Assembly (NCBI GenBank): GCA_037126765.1
Contig: JBBCBC010000007.1
Location: forward strand, 24,995,667-25,059,666
Direction of reading: 5' to 3'
DNA: 64,000 nucleotides
Origin: Stenogyne calaminthoides
Taxonomy: Eukaryota > Streptophyta > Magnoliopsida > Lamiales > Lamiaceae
Part shown: positions 21,445 through 33,373 of the stretch, in pieces
Layout: each line of letters begins with the position of its first letter
How positions within the stretch are numbered: position 1 is the stretch's first letter
The notes under the pieces: generated by a model
Told to the model about the DNA's origin: nothing
Seen by the model: only the letters and a program-made list of their open reading frames with translations
Databases searched by the model: none
Made by a program: the position numbers and the translations under genes

Positions 21445-24400
21445 GTGTGGATTTGAATATTACCGTTCGAGAGTAAATTCAAATCCATACTAATACTCTT
21501 CCAGCTTTTCTTTGTCCTTTTGCACTTTTGTTTGCAGCTTTATGTCACATCCATATATGTGTTTGTCATCTTCTCATTGGACAACTTTTTGTGTGTCTAA
21601 CGGATCTGATCAGCTCGCCTGATTTCTGATTTGTAGAAATCTGATCTGCAGATTTCTGGTCTATCTTCTGATTTCAGACCAAAATCAGACGAGAACTGCA
21701 TCGATAAAAACTACATCGAAAACAGACGAATTAGGACATCAAAACTGATTAAGTGATCGAGAAAAATCGCACATCGGGCCAGACATCCGTTCGATTTCGC
21801 AGACTACCGATCGGGCCAAAGACGGCTTGATCGGCCAGACATTTTCGACGACCGATCGGGCCATCGGTTTACATCCGCTTTACATCGATTAACTTCGGAA
21901 CTCATCCTTCTCATCTCATCTCGATCATCTCTCGTCTCGTTTCCTCGTCGATCTCGATCATCTTCGTCTGATTTCATGAGTTCTCCCTTAACTTGTTCTC
22001 TTGTTCCCCCTCAACTTGTTATCTGTAGATTAACTTAAATAACACAGGTTGATAATGTTTTGGCATAATTAATCAAAACTAAAATATCCCAACACTCTGG
22101 GTGCTTGCTTCAGACCATACAAGGTTTTTCTGAGCCTGTAAACTTGGTCATTCTGACGAAAGCCAGGAGGTTGTTCCACTTAAACCTCTTCTTTAAGCAC
22201 TCCATTCATAAATGCACTTTTCACATCCATCTGATAGGCTGTGAATTTCATGTGAGCAGCATATGCAAGAAATAATATGATGGCTTCTAGTCTTGCAACA
22301 GGTGCAAAAGTTTTATCATAGTCCAAGCCTTCTTCTTGGGAATAACCTTGTGCAACTAGCCTTGCCTTGTTTCTTACAATATTGTTATTTTCATCTCTCT
22401 TATTCTTGAATACCTACTTAGTTTCAATCACATTGTGCCTCTTAGGCCTGTCCACTAGCTCCCAAACATCATTTCTTGTACACTGATTCAGCTCCTCTTG
22501 CATAGCAGTAATTCAAAATGAATCTTGAAGTAGCTTCTTCAATAAGGCACTTTCACCATGGAACGTTCTTGTTATAAAACCTTCTGATAAATCACCCACA
22601 ATCTGACTTGAGGGATGATTATCTAACCACTTTCACCTTGATGTTCCCCCTTCAGTAGTATCCTCAACATTAGAAATGTTAGGTTCAGGTAATTCATCAA
22701 ACTCAGGGAACAACAGAAAACGAGAGAGAGAATCATCTTCCTCAGGGGAAATTCCATTCAGAACATTTTCAGTGACATTTGTTCCCCCTTGGTTGATAGA
22801 TTCAGAGTTTGCCTCAACTGTGACCACATCTTTATCGGCATTAAATACCTGAGTCTGAACTGGGGTTTGTTCAGATTGGTCAGCTTCAATGTGTTGCCTT
22901 TCCTTCAGTGGTGAACTATTATCCCGAGTTTCACCAGCCTGAGTGTTTTCATCCTGAGCTTCTTTGTCTGAGTCTGACTCACTCCATTCATAGAAAATGA
23001 TCGACTTCTTCTTTTCAGGCTCAGAGGATATTTTAACATTCTTCTTCAGGCTAAGTCTGGTGATTCTCTTTATCAGATTTGCTGAGTCATGTTCCTGTTT
23101 CTTCTGAACACAAGTAGATTCATCAAAAACAACATGAGGTGTTTCTTCCATAATAAGGGTCCTACAGTTGTAAACTCTGAAGGCTTTACTGACTTCAGAA
23201 TATCCTTAGAATATCCCTTCATCAGCTTTGCTATCAAAGGTTTTCAACTGATCTTTACCATTATTATGTATGAAACATTTACAACCAAACACACGAAAGA
23301 AAGAGATAAGAGGCTTCCTTTCATTCCACAGCTCATAAAGTGCTTTTCGTTGATCTTTTGTCAACATGGATCTGTTCTGAGAATAGCATGCAGGGTTGAC
23401 TGCTTCAGCCCAAAATCTCTTAGGAATGTCAGCTTCAGCAATCATTGTTCTTGCAGCTTCTTTCAGGGTCCTATTTCTTCTTTCAACAACACCATTCTGT
23501 TGTGAGGTCCTTGCAGCTGATGTTTTATGAGATATTCCATTTGCTACACAATAATCAGATATAATATGGTTGATAAATTCAATGTCTTTATCTGATCTGA
23601 TTTTGACCACACTCAGATTCTTTTCATTACTGAGTCTTTTCAGTAATTTAGGCAGTTTTGTCGGAGTCTCTTTCTTACTGAGAAAGAATATGACCCATGT
23701 GTATCTAGAGTAGCCATCAACTACCACAAGTGTATATTTTTTGCCATTAGTACTCACAGGTATTACAGGACCAAATAGATCCATATGTAATAATTAAAGT
23801 ATTCTTTCAGTAGAAACTTCTACTTTGCTTTTGAATGATGCTCTGATTTGTTTTCCTTTTTGACAAGAATCACATACATGATCTTTACTGAACACTTCAT
23901 TGGGTAACCCCCTCACAAGTGTTAATCTTGCAAGTTTTAGGGTTTTGAAATTTAAGTAATTCATCCTTTTGTGCCATAACCAATTTGTGTCAATAGAACT
24001 TTTTGCAACCAAGCATGTATCCTTAGGAGTTAATCTTCAATCAGCAAGATACACATTTCCTTTTCTAGTTCCAGTCAGTAATATTTGTTGTGAAGTATTG
24101 TCTTTCACATAACATAAGTTCTTTCAGAACTCAACACTGAATCCCTTATCACAGAATTGACTGATAGAAAGCAAATTATGCTTTAAACCAGAAACATATG
24201 ATACACCATGGATATGAACAGATGCAACTTCAAGAGTTCCATATCCTTCAGTCTATCCTTTGGAATTATCTCCAAAAGTAATCTGAGGGCCTTTTTGCTC
24301 AACATAGTCAATGAGTAGTTATTTGTATCCTGTCACGTACTTTGAACATCCACTGTCCAAATACCATGCAACAGGTATCATTTCACTTCCACTCATTAGG

Positions 24401-24453
24401 GCCATGTTGTCTTCATTCAGCTTAATGCCCTTTTCCTTTACCTGAAAAACAGA

Positions 24454-24456
24454 TCA
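24454..24456 (-). other. In-frame stop between gag and pol, S-minus
   Basis: TGA follows TGGGTACCTAAGGCC and precedes TCTGTTTTTCAGGTAAAG on the minus strand. The sister element has TGA at the identical codon (45313-45315). The downstream pyrimidine run plus CAG also resembles a 3' splice site. Confidence 0.7.
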
Positions 24457-25827
24457 GGCCTTAGGTACCCATTTGGTGTAGGGTCCTACCAGGTTAGCTG
24501 TACCTTTTGGAACCCAAATCTGCCTGACAACTCTAATTACTTTAGAGTGGATGATTTGTCTTCCATAAACATCTACATACACATTCACTACCCTAGGTGC
24601 CTTGGTAGTATAATGTGTATGAGTGCCAGCCTTAGCATGAACATGAGCCTTACAATCCTTCTTGGGTTCAGTCTATTGTTCCAATGTTTTGGCCTTGGTG
24701 CAGCTGGTCTATGTCTCTGTTGACTTGGGTTCAGGAAACCTTTACCCTTAGGCAAGTGGGGTTTAGGTTGCCTGTACTGAAATTGTGGTCTTTCAGTAAC
24801 CTGAGGACTTGGTCTCTTCAGTTGAGAATATCTTGGCCGAGTGTTTCTCTTCTGAAGATTCCTCTAATGGTTCAGTGCAAATTTCTTCAGGTTAGTATTC
24901 TTAGCCTGAGGCTTCAAGCTTGGAGGATTTCCTACTGAGTGTTCAGGTTTTCTAGCCTTTACCTGAGGTTTAGGCTTTCCTTCCTGAACCTTCAGGTTCT
25001 CTGAAACCATAGGTCCTTTACCCTTGTCTAAAACACGGGGTTGTTCTTCAATAAGAAGATCAATACGAACCGCCAATTTAACAAAGACAATCTTAGTGCT
25101 ACTAGAAGAAGCAGCATTCAGATGACCTTGTGAGGTTCCCCTTGGATTATATCCCAATCCAGCCTTTATAGTTGCAGGTCTTTGATAACTTTGAATTTCA
25201 TCTATTGCTTTAGATGCAGAATTCAATAGAGCTACCTTTCTCCGCAAGTTATCCTCACTTTTCTTTAGAGTTTCATGTTTCTCAAAGAGGTCGTTGAATT
25301 CAGTTCTGATAAGTTGATTTTCTTTAGTGGATTTCTCTAATTTTCCTTTCAGGGCATCTATCACTTTCTCTTTTTCTGAGAGCTGACTTTCAGAAGATCT
25401 AGTTCATCAGTAGCTCCCATTAATTGAGAAGTGATCTCAACAGCATTAGAGTTTTTCCACTTCAGATTCTCAGCAGTCAGTTCCTCATTCTGCTCTTGAG
25501 TTTCAATGAACAGTTCTTGTAACACAGAATAGTCCTTCAAAAGATTCTCAAAAGAATCCATCAGGTCAAAATTACTGGTTACAAATGAACTTGATAACTC
25601 AAGTGCTTGTGTAGGAGCAGCAACGGAGATAGAAGAATTTACCTCCTCAGTGGCAACAAGACAAACATCATCACTTCACTATCTGAGAACATTTCTTCTG
25701 AAGAGCTGGATCCTTCTTCAGTATGTTCTTCTTCTTCAACAATCATAGCCTTCTTGCTTGAGTTCTTCTTGTCTCTCTTGGCTTGCCTTTCCTTTCTTTC
25801 CTTGGGGCTTAGCTCAGGACAGTCATA

Positions 25828-25830
25828 CTA
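25828..25830 (-). other. Stop codon inside Gag zinc knuckle, S-minus
   Basis: TAG between the His-Phe and Tyr-Asp-Cys codons of the CX2CX4HX4C knuckle, in the frame restored across a one-base insertion just upstream. S-plus has TAA at the same codon (43959-43961). Confidence 0.65.
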
Positions 25831-26630
25831 GAAATGACCTTTCTTTTTGATAGTTGTAGCATCTGTTGGTATCATCATCCTGATCACTCTCATCCTTGGT
25901 CTTGGAGTCCTTCTTTCTGGATGAAGGCCCTTCAGCTTTGTGGTCCTTCCTCTTTTTAGTGGACTTGTCCTCAGCTTCTGAGTTATTCCTGTTTCTGTAC
26001 CTGGTATTTTTGTAGTACTTCTTGTACTTTCCATATCTGCTATTGAGTCTTTCAAACCTCCTTGCCAACAGTACTATCTTATCCTCTTGCTCATCTTGAT
26101 TTTTTGCAGGTGAGTTATCAGACTCTTTAGCTTTACAGGATTTTTCTTTAGCTTTGAAAGCTACATTCTTGCTAGATGAAGATTCATCTTTGCTATCAGA
26201 TTTCTTTGTTTTCTTATCAATCACAAATTCATAAGCTTTCAATTCAGAGAAAACTTGTTGATATGGCATATAATCAATGTTCTTGATGTTTTCAATCACC
26301 ACAACATATATATCCCATTTCTTAGAAGAAAACTTCTGTTTGGGTATCTTTTCCCAAGAGCATTCAAATCATTCATGATCTTGAAATGTTTCCAATCAAT
26401 AGATTCACCATCTTCCATTTCAAAGCTGTCAAACATTGCAATGCCAACAAATAGTTTGTTTTCCTTGATATGATCTGTGCCTATACACATGATAGCAAGT
26501 GTATCCCAGATTTCTTTGGCAGTTTCACAATGAGAAATCATCCCCATAACACCATCATCAATAGTGCTATATAGAGTATCTTTAGCAATATAGTCTAAGT
26601 TGACTAACTTTCTCTCCTCAAGAGTAAGTT

Positions 26631-26825
26631 TTTTTTCTTTTTTGATCGGGCAAAGATAGATGTTAGTTGTTAGTAGTTAGTACACCAAGCACCCAAATAC
26701 TCCACGAAATTGCCAATCCACCTTATAACTCCCATAACTTCAAATTCGTTCCCAGAGGGAATCGAACATGGGTCTCCCACTCAAATGAGGAGCCTAGTGG
26801 CCAGGTGGGCTAAGCCACCTGGTTT
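26631..26825 (-). mobile_element. tRNA-derived SINE inserted in gag
   Basis: 195 bases flanked by a 15-bp target duplication CCTCAAGAGTAAGTT (26616-26630) and CCTCAGGAGTAAGTT (26826-26840), one mismatch. On the minus strand it starts with a tRNA-like head: box A-like TAGCCCACCTGG (complement 26801-26812) and box B GTTCGATTCCC (complement 26757-26767). It ends in an A-rich tail (poly-T at 26631-26643). S-plus lacks it at the same site, so it came in after the two copies separated. Confidence 0.88.
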
Positions 26826-27137
26826 CCTCAGGAGTAAGTTGGTCATCAGACTTAGGAAGTTCATCTCTGGGATCATCTTTCTCAGCATCAGTAATTCTAG
26901 GATTCACAATAGTGTACTCAAATGGTCCTTGAGAGACAACTCTCCACATTCTCTCATGCTTAGAATACAGATGTGCCTGCATTCTCAATCTCCATAAATC
27001 ATAGTTCTCAATAGTGAACATAAGAAGTTTCTTAGAAGGCATGATGAATAAGCCTTGTAAGATATCAACAGTAAGATCTATTCAGTAGACCACAAGAGTC
27101 CCTCAGTAAGTAAAACTATGGCTACCAAAGCAAGTGG

Positions 27138-28892
27138 ATAATACACATGTTTAGTGATTTTTAAAACTTTTAACAAAAACTGAAATCAGTGGGTCAGGTT
27201 ATCCTGAGAAATATCCCTGAGAAGCACAAATTACCCTGAGTCAAAGTCTACTGAGACAATAACACTTAGTGGCTTTTAGTAACTTCAAATTAGCGCAACT
27301 GATCTGAACCTTTTAATAGAGTCCAAATAAGCTTGGAGTAGATAATTATCTTACTGACTACTCAGATGAGTTAGGTCAGTTTGACAACTATCTATACTAG
27401 CTAATCTAATGTGCGGAATGTGTAGGCCCTGAGATTTATACTCGTTTTACTTTGCTAAAAATCTTTTGACACTTAGTAAATCAGTGGTTAAGGTCATGAT
27501 CAGTTCAATACAAACTCAGTGGATTGATTCAAACTAAATATCAGAAAACTCAGTATGCTTTCAGTGAAAATATGGAACAGTTATAATGCAAAGCAGAAAA
27601 CAAATAACACAGCAAATTATAGTGGTTCAGAGGCAAAGCTCCTATGTCCACTCTCTCCGATCCTCAGAGAAATTCCTTAACTCATTACAACTACTTCCTC
27701 AAGTTTCAGACTGAACCCAGCAGCTTACTGACTTTCCACTATGAGTTTTCAGGCTGATCTACACTGCAGCTTACTAACTCAACACACACAAGCTTTCAGA
27801 CTGTCACAAGCAGCTTACTAACTTCTTCTCTAGAGTTTTCAGGCTGAATTACACTACAACTTACTAACTCTTTACAACTCTCACTTTCCAACAAACACAC
27901 ACTCAAACTACCTAACAATAGGGTTTGGGTTTGGCGGATTTCCAACTAAGGTGAGATATCCTTTTACAACAAGAACAAATTCAAAGGCTAGGATATCTCT
28001 TACTAAGCTTTGGATATTTAACAAATCTAAGCGTAAATGAGCTCAATTCAAGGGGAAACACTTGGGAAATCTTACGGTTTTCGAGTGCTTCAAATGCAAG
28101 AATACGAATGAGCTATGGAGTTGCTTGATTTCCCATAACCTTGCAATAGAAAGGGTCACTGGTATTTATAGGAAACTCACCAAGGTCACTCTTGAAAAAC
28201 TATCCGTGGGAGGAGATAGTATCAAGGGTTTCCTCTTTTGGTTAGTGGTAAACGACTACAATTAGGGTTTGAACGTGCCTTTGCATGGTTTGGGTAACTA
28301 GTAACCAATGCAGCCAATCACCAAGTTTTTGCAGTCTGGAATTCAGTACATCTGACATCCTCAGTGCTATGTCGTTTTCTGTGTCAGTAATGTACAGTGT
28401 TGTCTCTCTCTGATTGGCTCTTAACTTCTGTGAATAGAGACAAAGAAAACGACTCTTTTAGGTCAATCTCTTTGAATGAGACAACCTTAAAAGACACTTA
28501 GTTTTAGTTCCTTTTGTCTGCAGTCAAATATTTGGACAACATTTATTTGTCATAAATGTATAGGACTTTCTCAGTTTATTTGTCCTCAGGTAGATAATCA
28601 TCAGGTCTTTAAATCTTCAGGCTGATATGAGTCTTCAGGCTGATATGAACTCAGGTTCATCTGAAGTCTTCTGAGTCTTCAGGTATATTCGTTTACTCAC
28701 TGAGTTCCCCCTCAATGTCTTCCCTATAAACTCAGAGATATCTGTTGACTATACACTTTGCAGATATTTCCTGAACTAATCTATACTAAAACCTGTTTTC
28801 TAATCTACCTTAGATATTCTGAACATGTCATACTCAGGGGTTTTGAGATCTAATCAAAATCTTTTATCTTTTATTAAATTCATCTCCCAACA
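27138..28892 (-). repeat. 5' LTR of S-minus, 3' end deleted
   Basis: It aligns with 12681-14482 but lacks the last ~45 bases of the LTR and the primer site. Homology jumps from CATGTGTATT straight to CCACTTGCTTTGG, a sequence that in S-plus lies downstream of the primer site. The outer end TGTTGGGAGATG (complement, 28892) is intact. Confidence 0.85.
28163..28170 (-). promoter_or_regulatory. LTR TATA box
   Basis: TATAAATA on the minus strand, the counterpart of 13754-13761. In the 5' LTR this would be the element's own promoter. Confidence 0.6.
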
Positions 28893-30030
28893 TTTTTATT
28901 TGAACAAGTAATACTTTTCATTGATATCAAGTAATACTTTTCATTTAAACAAATACTACTTTTCATTTATACAAGTACTACTTTTCATTGAACTCAATTA
29001 ATACTTTTCATTTAAACAAATACTACTTTTCAATGAAACAAGTAATACTTTTCATTGAACTCAAGTAATACGTTTCATTTAAACAAGTAACACCTTTCAG
29101 TGAAATAAGTACCACTTTTCATTTAAACAAGTCCTACTCTTCATTTAAACAAGTACTACTTTTCAATGAAACAAGTAATACCTTTCATTTAAACAAGTAA
29201 TACTTTTCATTGAACTCAAGTAATACTTTTCATTTAAACAAGTACTACATTTCAATGAAACAAGTAATACTTTTCATTGAACTTAAGTAATACTTTTTAT
29301 TTAAACAAGTAACACCTTTCATTGAAATAAGTAATACTTTTCATTGAACTCAAGTAATGCCTTTCATTTAAAAAAATACTACTTTTCATTTAAACAAGTA
29401 ACACTTTTCATTGAACTCAAGTAATACTTTTCATTTAAACAAGTACTACATTTCAATGAAACAAGTAATACTTTTCATTTAACTCAAGTAATACATTTCA
29501 TTTAAACAAGTAACACCTTTCATTAAAACAAGTACTACTTTTCATTTAAACAAGTACTACTTTTCATTTAAACAAGTAATACATTTCATTGAACTCAAGT
29601 AATACCTTTCATTTAAACAAATAATACTTTTCAATGAAACAAGTAATACTTTTCATTGAACTCAAGTAATATGTTTTATTTAAACAAGTAATACCTTTCA
29701 TTGAAACAAGTACTACTTTTCATTTAAAAAAGTACTACTTTTCATTTAAACAAGTACTACTTTTCAATGAAAAAAGTAATACCTTTCATTTAAACAAGTA
29801 ATACTTTTCATTGAACTCAAGTAATACCTTTCATTTAAACAAATACTACTTTTCATTTAAACAAGTAATATTTTTTATTTAAACATGTAATACTATTCAT
29901 TTAAATAAGTAATACTTTTCATTTAAACAAGTACTACTTTTCAATGAAACACGTAATACCTTTCATTTAAACAAGTACTACTTTTCAATGAAACAAGTAA
30001 TACTTTTCATTGAAACAAGTAATACTAGTT
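28893..30030 (+). repeat. 22-bp minisatellite, right part
   Basis: About 50 tandem units of the AAACAAGTACTACTTTTCATTT type, with higher-order alternation of AAACAAGTACTAC, TGAAACAAGTAATAC and GAACTCAAGTAATAC variants. It continues the array at 12448-12680, together about 1.37 kb before S-minus inserted. It is AT-rich with no coding sense. Confidence 0.9.
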
Positions 30031-31629
30031 ACGTGGAAACAAGTAATATTTGTGAAGTGCAAACGAATAACATTATTCATTAAAAACTATTAATATTGAT
30101 GAAGGAATATTTTGTTCTATCTTTGACAAGTGATACCTCTAGCTATATCAATATTAATTATTAAATTTGCATAAAAATTTACATATATAAATATATATCT
30201 GAATATAAATAATTTGTCATTGTATTCTAGATCCTTCCGAATATGTGAATTATTTTTTTAAGGAAACAATGGCAAGGGATGTCCCTTGGAAAATAATGAG
30301 TTGTACTAGATTTAACTTTAGCAAGGGATATCTCTTGCTATATCAATATTAATAAATTTAAAAATGACCGTCAAATATATTTAAGTTCCCTCTCGCGTGG
30401 GAATTTGATTTTTTTAGGAAACAATAGCAAGGAGTGCCCCTTGTAAAAATAATAACTAATGCTAGAACTAACTTTGGCAAGGTGTACCTCTTGCTATATC
30501 AATATGAATAAATTTGATAATTAATGATCGCCAAATGTACTTGCGCGGGGGATTTGATTTTTTTTCAGGAAACAATGGCAAGGGGTGTCCCTTGCAAAAA
30601 CAATAGCATCTAACTTAGGCAAATATTGCAAGAGTCGTCCCTTGCTATTAATTTTCAATATCTTTATACCTCAACCCTTTCCTTTCATCTTCGCCTTTCT
30701 ACCAATATTGCATCTTCTCCAACTTCTTCATTTTCCAACATTTATGCAGTCTTCACCAACATTTTAGGTAATTTTGCATTTTATTGAGTTTATTTTTAAT
30801 TTGTGGTTTATATTTGTATTGCTATTGTTTTTTAATTTTTTTTTTTCCAGAAAATATACATCTACTCTAAGAGTTTTTCTTCTTCTTTTCTCTTGTTTCA
30901 GATCTATTTTTCGGCTTGGTCTAGGAGCTTCAAAAAGTATGTGTTCTATATCTATTTCATATATATACATCTATTTGGATATCTTGTTCTCTATTATCCA
31001 CATGTTTGGAAAATTGAATCTTGATATCTTCTTTAGAAATAAATTCTTAAATGCCACGATCTCTCTTCTCTATATACTTCATTGTTATTTTTCTATAGTT
31101 CTAACTGAATTTTGTTTGTTTATTATGACTTTTTTCCATTTCAATTTTATATAATTTTGTGTTTTATTATAATCTGTTCTTTTTACCATGTTTTTTTTGC
31201 AGGTTTCTAAAGAATTAAATGTGGAAGAAATTTAATTTATTTTTAAATGTACCTTTTACATGTATGTTGTCTCTTTTTTTCTCTTTTCTTTTTGTATGTT
31301 TTATGGATTTCAATTTATTGTTTATAATTTGTATATCTCATTTTGTAAATGTAAATACATTTGTGTATCATAATATTTTTTTAATATTAATTTGGTATTG
31401 TTAATAAAATAATTGTTAAAAAAAATTATATTTCAATTATTATAATTGTATTTACATAATTTGATTTTTTTAATATAAAAAATAACTAAAAGCAAGAGGC
31501 AGTCCTTGCTATAAACGAACTATCAATATTTTATTTTAGCTCCTCAGACATAACATTAGCAAGAGCTAGTCATTGTTTTATGTATAATAATAGAAAGAGT
31601 TGACCCATTCAGTTAAGCGCGTGAGTTTC
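30031..31629. other. Right arm of CACTA-like element, no gene
   Basis: It holds AGCAAGG...CCTTGCT motifs near 30270-30660 and 31490-31560, and AT- and T-rich DNA at 30770-31440. Open frames here are T-rich and hydrophobic by composition only. It ends at the M3 array. Confidence 0.55.
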
Positions 31630-33239
31630 TACTAGTCCCGGTGCAAAACCCATGATATGCGGAAAATCATGTAATGCATATAAAACAGGGGTGAAGGAAT
31701 GGTGATTCAAAATTTTTTACTTTTAAATCTATACGATGTGTTTTGCTTATAATAGAATGCATATGACAAGTAAGAACATAAAGCAATAAAGAACACAACA
31801 AAGTATAGTGGTTCGGAGACTCAAGCTACTACATCCACTCTCCCTGTTCCTAGGGAAATTCCTTCAAACGGGACTTATCACCCTCCACGGGATTTCCTAC
31901 AGATATTTATCGAGCTCTCACTCAAACTGGACTTATCACCGTCTCGGGCTCGCCTCGGGACTTATCACCCTCCACGGGATTGCCTATAGATGTTTACCGA
32001 GTTCACACTCCAACGGGACTTATCGCCCTCTTAGATTGCCTAACAACTACCTCACTTCACCACTAGTTATCTCTTACGAGAATGGGGTTTGGATTTGGTG
32101 TTGTCTCCAACTATGGTAAGATTTTCCCTTACATTTGTTTAGCCTCAATGCTAAGGATGGGAAAATCTCTCTAAGCTTAGGATATTACATTTGTGCTTAG
32201 ATCTAGGGTAGAACACTCTTTGAATATATTTGTATATCTACAGACTTGTGTTCTATGGTGGGAATGCTTGAGTATATGGCTCTTGGCTCTGTAGCATCGT
32301 TTTCCACATTCTCCACACTTAATTTGATGGAAGATCTTGTATTTATAGTGTGGATTTGAATGTTACCGTTCGAGAGAATCACATTCAAATCCATAGTATT
32401 CTGTAAGTTCTGCAGCTTTTTTCAGGCTAGTTTTCTTCCTCTCATTGGTCCACGTCAGCTGAATCTAACGACTATATTCTTCGGATCTTCCAAGTCTTCA
32501 GGATTCTTCTGAGTTTCAGGATACTTTTACTCAGGATTCTTGATTCAGCAGACTTCTCTTCAGCGGACCTTGTCTGATCAGGTATACCGACACTCAGGCT
32601 AACTGAGTTAAGCTCTTTTGACTTCAGACATCCTGACCCTCAGGTCACTTTTACTCACTGACCCTCCGGTCACTTGACTCAGGCTATCTGATTTCTTCTT
32701 GCTTGATCTGATCAGTCGAGCTGATCAGATCAGCACATCTTCAGATCAACATATCAAGATAGCATCGTCACCAGTTCAGTCGAGTTACATCCGATCTCAA
32801 TCACGTCCGATCTCGATCGGTCTCATCTCGCTCCTCTTCCGATCGGAACCTTCTCTTACGATCTTACGGTCAATTTCTTTCCGATCGACTTTGTCGCTCT
32901 TCCGATCACCAGTCGGCTTGCATTCTTCTGGTCATCTGAACATGTCTATTCTGGGTATCTGATCAGCTGACTCTCTCATTCTGATTTGCTGTCTTTAGCT
33001 TTTTCTTCAATTCTAATTTTTCTCAGGTCATCAGTTAACCCGGAACTTATCTTTACTCATCTGATCTCGATCAGTCTCGTCTGCAGCGTCGTCTTATCTT
33101 AATCATCTTCGTCTGATTTCATGAGTTCCCCCTTAATTTGTTCTCTCGTTCCCCCTCAACTTGTTATTTGTAAATTAGCTTGAAAAACACAAGTTGATAA
33201 TGTTTTGGCATAATTCATCAAAACTAAAATATCCCAACA
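31630..33239 (-). repeat. M3 LTR A, 1610 bp
   Basis: The left boundary TACTAGTCCCGG carries three transitions relative to TGTTGGTCCCGG. The right boundary is ATCCCAACA before the polypurine tract. TATA box at 32340-32347 on the minus strand. Confidence 0.85.
32340..32347 (-). promoter_or_regulatory. TATA box of M3 LTR A
   Basis: TATAAATA on the minus strand next to AATCCACAC. Confidence 0.55.
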
Positions 33240-33373
33240 ATTTCCCCCTTTTTGATAATGATGCCAAAATATTAAAATATATGCATTTTTAAAGAAACGA
33301 GTTTTTGTTTAAGAAGATCAGTTCAGGTGATCACATTAAAAGTGATCTTTTGAACTTCTGCTCTGATACCATT
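33240..33373 (-). other. M3 mini internal region 1
   Basis: 134 bases. On the minus strand: primer site GGTATCAGAGC, the GATCACTTTTAATGTGATCA inverted repeat, and polypurine tract CAAAAAGGGGGAAAT (complement 33240-33254). Same length and order as in N1. Confidence 0.87.
33360..33371 (-). other. Primer-binding site, M3 unit 1
   Basis: TGGTATCAGAGC on the minus strand, two bases inside LTR B's end. Confidence 0.9.

Larger units (their letters stand above)
20193..22094 (-). repeat. Solo LTR of the minimal-element family, with internal duplication
   Basis: On the minus strand it begins TGTTGGGATATTTTAGTTTT, like N1, M3 and N-plus, and ends CGGGACCAACA. No primer site or second LTR adjoins it, so it is a solo LTR left by recombination. 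At 1902 bp it is longer than its relatives because about 714 bases are repeated (20197-20910 and 20911 on). Flanks CTCAA and CTCTG share only CTC, so the target duplication is decayed or altered. It splits the RT gene. Confidence 0.8.
19011..24453 (-). pseudogene. Pol of S-minus: protease, integrase, RT, RNase H
   Basis: Minus strand, from just after a TGA (complement 24454-24456) to TAA at 19011. Protease motif WYLDSGCSKYVTG near 24350, where S-plus has SRHMTG. Integrase zinc-binding His/Cys region near 24000-23850; catalytic Asp in MDLFGP (about 23780) and VVDGYSRYTW, and Glu in QQNGVVERRNRTLKEA. RT is split in the KQAPRAW segment by a solo LTR (20193-22094); YVDDIIF follows near 20050. RNase H runs 19977-19066. 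Frameshifts are common and 19560-19760 is scrambled. Removing the LTR restores collinearity with S-plus. Confidence 0.88.
24457..27042 (-). pseudogene. Gag of S-minus
   Basis: Starts MPSKKLLMFTIENYDLWRLR on the minus strand at 27042. The N-terminal copia Gag domain carries an SINE insertion (26631-26825) and frameshifts. Next come a Lys/Glu-rich stretch and a zinc knuckle (near 25850), where the second Cys has become Tyr and a TAG (25828-25830) sits between His-Phe and Tyr-Asp-Cys. After it lie a Ser/Glu-rich segment, coiled-coil repeats (NEELTAENLKWKNS, 25561-24864), a Gln/Lys/Pro-rich tail and WVPK before the gag-pol stop. The large Gag with a coiled coil is typical of Sireviruses. Confidence 0.82.
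12681..28892 (-). mobile_element. Sirevirus-like Ty1/copia element S-minus
   Basis: Direct LTRs (12681-14482 and 27138-28892) flank, on the minus strand, gag, pol and a long extra reading frame next to the 3' LTR. Insertion into the minisatellite gives flanks CTTTT (left) and TTTTT (right), an approximate 5-bp duplication in a T-rich target. Gag with a zinc knuckle and coiled coils, initiator-Met primer use in the sister copy, and an extra frame after pol place it with Sireviruses. It is broken by a solo LTR, a SINE, frameshifts, stops and loss of its primer site. Confidence 0.88.

Noticed and set aside
28893..30030. CRISPR-like array of regular short repeats
   Set aside because: Units are contiguous 22-bp minisatellite repeats without unique spacers or cas genes, in a plant nuclear context.
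30774..31404. T-rich hydrophobic open frames, possible membrane proteins
   Set aside because: Hydrophobicity comes from poly-T composition inside the CACTA-like right arm; no start context, domain or homologous copy.
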